The notes beneath the pieces are model-generated. The model did not search any database and was not told the DNA's origin. It was given only the letters and a program-made list of their open reading frames with translations. From Hydractinia symbiolongicarpus (lineage: Eukaryota > Cnidaria > Hydrozoa > Anthoathecata > Hydractiniidae): 64,000 bases of DNA. The DNA lies in contig NC_079883.1 of NCBI RefSeq assembly GCF_029227915.1, positions 3,098,001 to 3,162,000 on the forward strand, read 5' to 3'. The translations under genes and the position numbers were made by a program. Shown here in pieces: positions 56,064 to 64,000 of the stretch (position 1 is the first letter of the stretch; every line of letters begins with the position of its first letter).

Positions 56064-58075
56064 CTAGCTGAATACCCGTGGGGGAATCCACTGAATCTCT
56101 CATTAAACCGATGTAAGGGATACCAAACGAAAACATACAACACAGTAATATGAATTTTTAAAAGTCACAATTTGTATTATTCTAGTTTATAACCACTAGA
56201 ACAAAACGTCCAAAAAAATAAATATGTGCAGCAATAAAAAAAAAAAATAAAAGAGAAAAAAACCCTGGGATTGAAGTTGCTCACAATCTGCATTATATTT
56301 GTACCCGCTGAAACAGAACAATGTCCAGCAACAAATAAAAATGCAAAAAGTTTAACAAAATCGAAGGTGGCTAACAAATCTGTTAAAACTATATACTTGC
56401 TTTGCCATACCCGAAACATAAAAGGGAAAATGGTATACCAGACATTAGAAAAAATCGATAAGTCACACAAATAAGGTTATTGCAAAGTTTCCACAACGTA
56501 CAGATTCTAATGCATCATACCAAATTAGCTATTTAGTCTATTGCATATAGCAACCTTCCCAATGCGCAAACGTGCAGTGCATGATAACAATGCAGTGTTT
56601 TCGAATTGAAGAATCGAATATTATTTTACACGGTAACGTAACAAATGTAAACATTGATTTAACTTTGTTTACATTAAGGTTTATTATAACGACATCAACC
56701 ACTTCGCAGCGTTAAAAACAGTAACAACGAAAAAATACTTTCTACATTTTATATAAACTCTTCTCTATTATATACACGCTGTATTTTATAAGAATAGCGT
56801 TTTATTTTCCCCGTTTCGGCCTTCATGTTCTTAGCTTTCCCTGGTGTACTTGCCCATTGTTTTGGAGAGAAAAAGGTTCAGTCATACAAATTTTTATATT
56901 AAAAGAAACAACCAAGCTTAGACATATTCTTAGGATATTCTGACCCATTGTTTAGAGTATATTCTTACAAAAAATGTTAAATATGTTCAGGCTAAAGACA
57001 AAACATATTTAACTTCATATTAAAGGGAAAGTTTAGCTGGAAGCGTGTAAACGACTTAAAAACGTCGCTTTACATTATAGATTCTTATAAAAATTGTGTC
57101 AAAAGAAAACGCATTTACGCTCAAGACTCAACAAGGAACTAAAAATTTAAAGGAAAAGCTGAGCTCTGAAAGTCAAAACGGTTAAAAAAAAACGTTACAC
57201 ACCTAAACTTATCTCTTTACCAGATAAACTAAACAACACACCTGCCTTTCTTTGGCTTTCTCAGTTAGCTAGCGTCTCTGGATAAAAGACCAATCAGTTT
57301 TTTACTTCGATTATTAAACTTCGCTTCATCCCAAAGAAAACAAATTGAAAATGTATAGCTAGCTACAATTGTCTGATACATTTCCAATCAGTTCTCTTTT
57401 TGACGTTATATTATCGTACGTCTTTCTTCTTTATAACAAATATTTCTGGCAACAACATAAACTTTTTTTATTCTCGCTCGACATCAACAGTCGCTCTACA
57501 ATGACAACAGTTTTGTTTACTTCTGTTTTGTTTACTTCTTAGATTCGAATTATCATTCGAATTTGATAGTTTTTTTAAAAGAAAGCAACTTCGGTCCCAG
57601 AACACAAAAAAGATAGAAGAAACAAATAAGCTTTAATCTAACCTCGTGATGAGTAAACCTTGTTTGAAATAACTTTTTTCAGGATTACTTTGAAAAAGAG
57701 ACAACTTTCTTCGCTTCGGTTTTCATTTTTCAGTTAATAAACTTTGTTTCCGTGAGATACGGCGCGCACATGGTAAACCGGGGGTAAAATTTAATTATTC
57801 TATCTTAAACGACCAGCGGGCTTTTACAACAAAAAAACAAATAAAACCATTTGAAATTAAAATAAAAATTAATTTTAATGAGTAAGGAAAAAGAGTTTTA
57901 TTTTAAAAAAAAAATAAGAAAAGAGAATTAAATATTTATATAGTAACCCCCTGATTTGCGTTTTCTTTAACTTGGTAAATTTTAGCGTAACGCCACGTCG
58001 TAAGAAAGTGACCTGTGATTTGTGTGACGTGGCCTCACCGTGCGCACACACACACAAGGCGTATTAATATATAGA
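56064..58075 (-). mobile_element. Helitron family E, copy 2, intact
   Basis: 2012 bp from CTAG at 56064 to GA at 58074-58075. It is inserted at the right edge of the outer Helitron, between its terminal A and the host T at 58076. It supplies the empty-site reference for the insertion in E copy 1. Confidence 0.9.
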
Positions 58076-58955
58076 TTCATTAATTTTACGCCTTATCAAT
58101 TCTACGCTTTTTATTTTACGCCCTTTATTTTTCGCCCTCAAATTTTCGCGCACCCAATTGTTATATCACATTCGCGCGACCTTGAATTTTCGTCGTGCAA
58201 TTGAAAAAGGTGAGTTTCAAACCTGTTTCTGTACAACGAATGTAGTTATTATTGTACTCTCAATATAAAAAAGTGCAATATCTTTGCTAAAAATTACATC
58301 ATTTGAACACATCAAGCAAGATTGTCGATGACCTTAGATTTTTTTCAGATTTTATGATCAAATCAGGTTTCTTTTCAGGAATCTTAAATTTGGGAACAGA
58401 AAAAAAAGCCTTGGGAAAGTGGTTGGATTAAGTGATAAGGTCAAAAAGTAAAATATGTTATTTTATTTTTTCTGATTTCTTACACCTTCAATTTTAGCGC
58501 GAAGATACGCGCGCGAAGATACGCGAAATTCAAGGAGATTAACGTATATCTGGTCAAACGTAGTTTGGAAATTTCAAAGAAGTTTATTTGTTTTTAGGGG
58601 AATTAACATTTATATTTAAAAGCTTTCTCAGATTAACCTTAAAAACCTGGAATATCCTAGAATTAAGATACATCCAAAAATTTTTACATAAGGATTGAAG
58701 GTACCCTTGAATAATTTCCAATGAGTCGCTTCTTAGTCTAACGTAAGATTATCAGTACGAAATATAAAGATGAGTTGCGAGAGAATAGTTTTAATTCCTG
58801 GTCCAAAATCAGATTTAGTTGAAAAAGACAGGTTAAAGGTACTTTTAACAGTAAAATTGTGAGATTATAAAGAAAAAGAAAAAAGTAAATTTATACATTG
58901 ACAGGATAGTATGAAGCAGGGGACATCAGGGCTGGCTCAAACATTCTTAAAGTGT
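58076..58955 (+). other. Host flank of the Helitron tower, no gene seen
   Basis: Starts with TTTTACGCC / TTTTCGCCCTCAAATTTTCG words closely resembling the left flank at 42400-42455. This suggests the tower sits inside, or between copies of, another AT-rich repeat. No coding signal. Confidence 0.45.
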
Positions 58956-58956
58956 G

Positions 58957-59238
58957 GCAACCTCGTCCCTAGGTCTTTTTTTCTCTTTCTGACAATTTTC
59001 GACGGCGAGATTGTTAGCCGTCATTGTCTTGTCATTTACAGGTTGTTTCGCGCAAAAACATATACAGGATACAGCTAAATGGAGGTGGCACATGCACTAC
59101 CTGATTCGCCGTCCTTGGCAAACGTTTAAAAATTCTCCTTGCAGTTAAAAACATCCAGGCTAAACCCAACCTTTTCCTCAGGACTAAATAATAACTTAAT
59201 AAATAAAAACCTAACAAGTCCTGGGAACGAAGCTGGGC
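58957..59238. mobile_element. MITE with AACCTCGTCCC termini, copy 1
   Basis: The left end CAACCTCGTCCCTAGGTC is mirrored by the right end AAGTCCTGGGAACGAAGCTG. About 280 bp, non-coding. The same terminal word recurs at 59566, 59969 and 32790, so it is a multi-copy family. Confidence 0.65.
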
Positions 59239-59565
59239 TATATTATATTCAAAGCAAAGAAATGTAATGTCAACATCATGTTCAGAGCCCCCTTTTTTCG
59301 GTCAATTTTTGTTTAACTGTATCAAATTATTTTTCAATTGTCAAACGATTGTTACAAAAGAGAAGGAAAAACAACTGTTTGAACGGGACTTCGATCACTA
59401 GCACTCTTTACCACGGGTGTTTTGGACATCGCGTTTTGTATTTAGATACAACATTTGCATTTAATTAAGAACACCCAAGGTTTGTCGCAATTTTTAAACA
59501 TAAAATCCGCAGCCGAGCTCAAATGCGCTTTTGACACGGTATTCTCTTGCTTTTAAAGGATGTTC

Positions 59566-59610
59566 ACCCTCGTCCCCAGGGTTTTACCAAAAATCCATAG
59601 GACGAGGGTG
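59566..59610. repeat. Short hairpin relative of the CCTCGTCCC MITE
   Basis: CACCCTCGTCC at the left and GGACGAGGGTG at the right form a perfect 11-bp stem around about 23 bases. It looks like an internally deleted copy of the MITE family at 58957. Confidence 0.65.
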
Positions 59611-59968
59611 CATGGATGTTGAATGAATGTTTTGGGTTAAAAGTCAGGAAAAGTTGCATGTAAAACTATTACTTGGAAAACATTTTTAAGGAAGGCATGA
59701 CGTAGACAGCATGCGTAATGCTTGTGTCTTCGTTTGCTGTTAATTCTACTTCTGTATTGGCTTCATAAAAAATGTGAACTGGGCTTTAATTTTGATTAAA
59801 TTGAAAACGCCGTTGCAAAAAACAGAAAAAGGAAATTATTCCATCACTTATTTTTTTCTAGATAAATCTTGTACCGACTAAAATACAAGAGCTGCATCTA
59901 TTATTTGTTGCAATAAGAAACGACAGAGGTAATTAGAACCCATTATGATTTGTTATGGATAGAAAGCA

Positions 59969-60035
59969 AACCTTGTCCCCGGGCTCTTCTACGCCTATGA
60001 TGTTCTAATAGGGTGAAGTCCTAGGGACGAGGTTG
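59969..60035. repeat. Second deleted copy of the CCTCGTCCC MITE
   Basis: AACCTTGTCCCCGGGCTCTTC at the left end pairs with GAAGTCCTAGGGACGAGGTT at the right end, about 67 bp in all. It lies 362 bp upstream of the start codon at 60397, in the presumed promoter region. Confidence 0.65.
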
Positions 60036-60396
60036 AATCGAATCGAACTAAAGCTTTGGTTTACATAGATACTTATCAAAGAAACATTATGGCTTAGTGG
60101 TTCTCTCTGGTATCAAGACATTTTTCTGCGGCAGTGTCATTAGCAAAACTACTCTACTACTTACATATTTTTACATAGTCTTACACTTTTCCTGAGTTTG
60201 TCTTCCTTTGCTAGATTTTATTGTCGACACTATATTTTAAAATTGGGATATTCTCGACGGACTTCACTACGCTTGATGGAGGCGCGGGTTCTTGTACTGA
60301 ACTGAACTAAGCTTAATGAAGCCATTACACTTTTTTCGCTAGTTCGACTGGATTCGGTTAATAAAACGTAGCTCATTCTAAGGAAAATCGATCAAA

Positions 60397-61252
60397 ATGG
60401 TTACTTTACAGAGTGCATCTTTACCATCTTTGCCAACAACTAGCAATGCAAGCGAAATTACAAAGTATATAAAGCAAAACATTGACCTTAATCATGGTCA
60501 AGAATACAGATCAGAAAAAGTCAAATCAAGGTCAGGACATTCTTTTGACTCTTATCGCAGCGACGATCAATGGAAGCTTAATATGCTTCGAAGAATGGGT
60601 CAAAAGCAATGTGGCTTTTTCGCAAAAACAGATATTCCTTACAAAGAATGCGGAAATGTCGAATTGTTTTCAAGACGTTTAGTACTTAACAGCCTACAAA
60701 AGCTTGGTTATAACTTTGAAAATAAGGTTAATTTCTTCTTCTTCTTCTTCTTCTTCTTCTTCTTCTTCTTCTTCTTCTTCTTCTTCTTCTTCTTCTTCTT
60801 CTTCTTCTTCTTCTTCTTCTTCTTCTTCTTCTTCTTCTTCTTCTTCTTCTTCTTCTTCTTCTTCTTCTTCTTCTTCTTCTTCTTCTTCTTCTTCTTCTTC
60901 TTCTTCTTCTTCGTCTTCATACTTGTCTTTTTGAAATATTTGCAGGTCAACCTTCATAATACAGAACCAGGACTTGAAGACAAAAGTAAAGAAAATGGCG
61001 ACGTTGAACAGGTAACTATTATCTTTTAATAGCAACAAAAATAGTAAAATAAATATTTAAAATATTCACTTTTCGATTATGTAGGGAGAGAAAACAGTTA
61101 GAAAGAACTCGAGTCGTCCTCGCCAGAAAATGGAAAATGAGAATGGCATGTCAGAAATAAAAGAATGTTTGCGAAAAGCGGAGAAGAGGATAGTTTCTGT
61201 AAAAGCTGGTCAACCACTCAACGCTTACATACAAAAAGAACAAGAGGAAAAG
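60397..61252 (+). CDS. Unidentified gene, first three coding exons (3'-partial)
   Basis: Exons 60397-60726, 60946-61011 and 61085-61252, all phase 0, encode 188 residues so far and end at a clean donor (AAG then GTATAT). I do not recognise the family. The first exon is polar with basic and aromatic residues (QWKLNMLRRMGQKQCGFF). Exon 2 is acidic. Exon 3 is rich in Lys, Glu and Arg and could start a coiled coil. The start is the first ATG in frame. Intron 1 consists mostly of a TTC triplet run feeding the acceptor TTTGCAG. The next exon must lie past the retrotransposon that begins at 61318. Confidence 0.65.
60733..60912. repeat. (TTC)60 triplet repeat in intron 1
   Basis: Sixty uninterrupted TTC units, followed by GTCTTC. 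On the transcribed sense strand it is a long pyrimidine run directly before the acceptor at 60945. The opposite reading is (GAA)60. Apparent poly-Phe, poly-Ser, poly-Glu and poly-Lys frames here come from the repeat. Confidence 0.95.
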
Positions 61253-61316
61253 GTATATTTCTAAAAGCAAATAATTTGCATTTTAGTTTACAAGTATAGC
61301 AACAAGCTTTTTTATC

Positions 61317-61317
<1 letters not shown>

Positions 61318-61349
<32 letters not shown>

Positions 61350-64000
61350 ATTTATTTGGGTTCAATTTTGTACAAAATTGTTCTTCTCCCTAAAATGAAA
61401 TATAAAAATGAAAAAAAATTATAGATTAAGAATAAATAAGTGTTCAAAAAATAAATTTTTTTATATACATTAAATAAAAAAGAAAACCGCGATGAGAAAA
61501 ACTGAAAAGGCTTGAAAGAAATTGAAACGCTCAAATCGACGAGAAATTAAGAAACGATATATGGAATCAACCTAAATTGTAACTAGACAAAAAGCAGAGA
61601 AAACGATAAATGGCCTTGAAAGTAAGGAAAATATAAATAAACTATAAATAAAGAATAAATAATTGTTCAAAAAAATATTATCTTTTTATATATATACATT
61701 ATAAAAACCGCGATGAAAAGCAAAATTAAAAATAAACTTGAAAGGCTCGAAAGAAATTGAAACACTCGAATCGACAAGATAAATAGAGACGATATTGGAA
61801 TCAACCTAGATAGGAGTAACTAGAAGAAAAACCCAGAGAAAACGATAAATGGCCTTGGAAGTAAGAAAATATAAAATAAACTAATTGAATTATGAAAAAA
61901 AAAAATATTTCATATATATACTTGGCTAGTCGCAAAAGGAGAAAAGGCAAAAGTAAACACAAGCTGAAAATGAGTAAGGGTAGATTGTGAACAGGTCGAT
62001 AGAATATTGGCACCCAAACTTCGGCGAACAGAATTCAAACAGACAAGACTCTAGCGACTGCCTTATTTAGATAAAATTGTTTTGCTTCTTTAGTAAATTT
62101 TTCTAGAGTTTCAATAATTTTTATACTATCCGGGATTTCATCGTAACACCGTGCTTGGTTTTGAAAAGTGCCATTTCCAACATTTTTAACAAGAGGCTCC
62201 TTCGTAGAAGATCTCAAATTTCGTGTTGGTACAACAAACTCTACGTTTAGATAGCTTGGATGGTTGTTATCAATTCTCGATTTGTGTACAAGTTTACTTA
62301 TACTGAATTCAATATGTTCTTTTACGGGAAGCCATTTTAGATTCGTGACTTCTTGCAGATTAGCATAACGGCGGAGAACGTAACCAGCAGCCATGTTTTG
62401 GATCTTTTGTAGCCGACATATCAGATAATCAGGTATTTGCGAGAAGACAACATTACCGTAACTTATCCTTGATAAGATCAACGTTTCCGCCAAGGTTTTG
62501 CGTACATGGAAAGGTGTGAAACGACTAAACTTTCGTAGAGCACGTAGTGTTGAGTGCGAGGATTTTATAACATTGTTTATATGGCAGGTCCATGATAGAT
62601 TTTGATCGAATTGAATGCCAAGTAACTTAACATTTTCTTCCTGCTCGATTGACATACCAGCACAACGACAAAGATAGCTTCGGTCAGAATCAGATGCTCT
62701 CAGTCGCTTAGAATGGAATATGATTAACTTAAGCTTGTCACTGTTGAACAAAAGATTGTTTTCTTTTGACCAAGCTAGAAGGTTATCTACATCATTTTCC
62801 ATATCTTTGATTGATTGAAATAGATCTCTGACTTTGCAGTGTTTATATAATGTTGTATCATCAGCATATTGGATACTGGCGGAGTTGATTTGATTTGATA
62901 ACTCGATGACGTAGAGGTTAAACAGGACAGGGCCAAGTATGCTACCCTGTGGTACACCGTAAAACATTGATTTTAAAGATGAAATTTTGTCTTCAATTTG
63001 AACGTATTGTTTCCTATCTTTCAGATAACTTGATAATATCTTTAAAGCACGAAATGAAAAATTCATATCACGTAGTTTCAGCAGCAGATTTTTGTGATCA
63101 ATCGTGTCGAAAGCTTTGGAGTAATCGATGAGGATAGAGAGTGTCACTTCACTTTTCGCCATTGCTTTTTTTATGTCGTCACGAAGCTTAAGCATCAATG
63201 TGGTAGTCGTATGACCTTTGCGAAAACCGGATTGTGTTTCATTGTAAAGTTGATTACTTTCGATGAATTCACATAACTGAGATAAGATTACTCTCTCGTA
63301 GATTTTTGACAATACTGGCAGTACTGAGATTGGACGATAGTCCTTTGTGCTAATTGGTGTGTCGATCTTTGGTATTGGGCAAACACGAGCAATCTTCCAT
63401 TGCTGGGGAAATATTTCTTTGTTGATGCAATTGTTAATAATATGGACCAGAGGGGATGTTATGAATTCTGATACTGGCTTGATAAATCGTATTGGAATAT
63501 TGTCATGACCACTGGAGCAGTCATTCTTGAGGTTTTTTAGTATTTTATTTATTTCATTGTAAGTAGTATGTTGAATTTTGAACGATTGTTCGTTTTCAGT
63601 AGTTTTGATATCATCTGGTAATGTAGACTCGACGTTTGATTTCCCAGTTAGGTTTGCTGCTAGATTGCTAAAATATTCATTCATTTCTGAAGGATCGTGT
63701 TTGATTCGTGTTTTTTGATTGCTCAGAATACGATGAATAGTATTCCAGACAGATTTTTGATCCTTTGACGATAACGATTTCTTGAAGAACGAGTTTTTTA
63801 TTTCCTTCAATGTCTTTCGATAATTAGTGCGTTTTTCTTTATAGTCATTTTGTAATTTAGATCTTCTTGGGCTTTTTTACGATAAAATTCCAGTTGGTTT
63901 CGACTGTCTTGGATGGCAGGGTCTTTCATCCACGGAGCGATCGGGCGTGTTAGCTTTACTCGCTTCAGTGGGGCATGACGTTCAATACAGGATAATATGA
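61318..64000 (-). mobile_element. Non-LTR retrotransposon (LINE), 5'-partial at window end
   Basis: On the minus strand the element ends in an (AAT)n tail (plus-strand 61318-61347), typical of I/CR1/jockey-group LINEs. The 3' UTR holds a 223-bp tandem repeat (units starting 61428 and 61651, with a partial third). Coding sequence lies at 62035 onward. It interrupts the last visible intron of the gene at 60397. Confidence 0.85.
62035..63810 (-). CDS. Reverse transcriptase of the LINE, C-terminal part of ORF2
   Basis: 591 codons. Reverse-transcriptase motifs in order: DYRPISVLPVLSKIYERVI, GFRKGHTTT near residue 195, LIDYSKAFDTIDH, GVPQGSILGPVLFNLYV near 285 and the catalytic YADD near 317. A C-terminal region typical of jockey/CR1 elements follows. 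Upstream at 63880-64000 the same protein continues in another frame (HAPLKRVKLTRPIAPWMKD), so a one-base shift breaks ORF2 near 63850-63880. The endonuclease part lies beyond the window. The copy is probably inactive. Confidence 0.9.
   Translation of the reverse strand: MKEIKNSFFKKSLSSKDQKSVWNTIHRILSNQKTRIKHDPSEMNEYFSNLAANLTGKSNVESTLPDDIKTTENEQSFKIQHTTYNEINKILKNLKNDCSSGHDNIPIRFIKPVSEFITSPLVHIINNCINKEIFPQQWKIARVCPIPKIDTPISTKDYRPISVLPVLSKIYERVILSQLCEFIESNQLYNETQSGFRKGHTTTTLMLKLRDDIKKAMAKSEVTLSILIDYSKAFDTIDHKNLLLKLRDMNFSFRALKILSSYLKDRKQYVQIEDKISSLKSMFYGVPQGSILGPVLFNLYVIELSNQINSASIQYADDTTLYKHCKVRDLFQSIKDMENDVDNLLAWSKENNLLFNSDKLKLIIFHSKRLRASDSDRSYLCRCAGMSIEQEENVKLLGIQFDQNLSWTCHINNVIKSSHSTLRALRKFSRFTPFHVRKTLAETLILSRISYGNVVFSQIPDYLICRLQKIQNMAAGYVLRRYANLQEVTNLKWLPVKEHIEFSISKLVHKSRIDNNHPSYLNVEFVVPTRNLRSSTKEPLVKNVGNGTFQNQARCYDEIPDSIKIIETLEKFTKEAKQFYLNKAVARVLSV

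Noticed and set aside
51654-56474. 60-, 67- and 97-codon frames in the E Helitrons as membrane proteins
   Set aside because: Hydrophobic composition follows from T-rich sequence; frames differ in length between otherwise matching copies and have no conserved start context.
60694-61038. Poly-Glu, poly-Lys, poly-Ser and poly-Phe proteins
   Set aside because: All are translations of the (TTC)60 repeat. The real gene splices this tract out.

Overview
This is a eukaryotic nuclear window, AT-rich, with genes split into many short exons (GT..AG introns), microsatellites and a heavy load of transposons. The gene content (a LYST-type BEACH-WD40 protein, a family C G-protein-coupled receptor, a CDC42 small effector) makes it an animal. 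The AT-rich base composition, short exons, intronless receptor, TTAGGG-like repeat remnants and the Helitron/MITE load suggest an early-branching animal, most likely a cnidarian (perhaps a hydrozoan). That last step is inference and was not checked by search.

Layout. Positions 1-32036 (+) hold the 3' half or so of a LYST (lysosomal trafficking regulator) gene. I could place 32 exons, running through the PH-like, BEACH and WD40 regions to the stop codon. Its two largest introns act as gene nests. Intron 6311-12066 contains a complete single-exon family C GPCR (7080-9494, +) and a telomere-like 22-bp minisatellite. Intron 13527-27827 contains a two-exon OB-fold/zinc-ribbon (RPA-like) gene on the minus strand, several MITEs, and an intact 2027-codon Helitron/Helentron Rep-helicase-endonuclease gene (20468-26551, -). 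The N-terminus of the Helitron protein looks like a Q/C/D-x-H cysteine protease.

Positions 34358-40776 (+) are a four-exon CDC42SE/SPEC-like gene reconstructed from splice signals, with an intact CRIB motif. Its first intron holds two well-bounded DNA-transposon-like elements, one carrying duplicated tRNA-like modules.

Positions 42465-58075 are a tower of six non-autonomous Helitrons inserted into one another. Each starts and ends with Helitron-type termini (5'-TC...hairpin...CTAG-3') and each insertion is precisely between A and T with no target duplication. An intact sister copy supplies an empty-site proof for one insertion. One family is also a giant inverted-repeat foldback.

From 60397 (+) an unidentified gene begins. 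Its first intron contains about 60 uninterrupted TTC triplets, and it runs into a minus-strand non-LTR retrotransposon (61318 to the window end).

The host genes do not form a pathway. The common thread is mobile DNA colonising introns and intergenic space, with two or three separate Helitron lineages present: one coding and intact, two short and non-coding. Terminal similarity shows the short ones share a transposition system, but the sequence alone does not show that the coding element here mobilises them.
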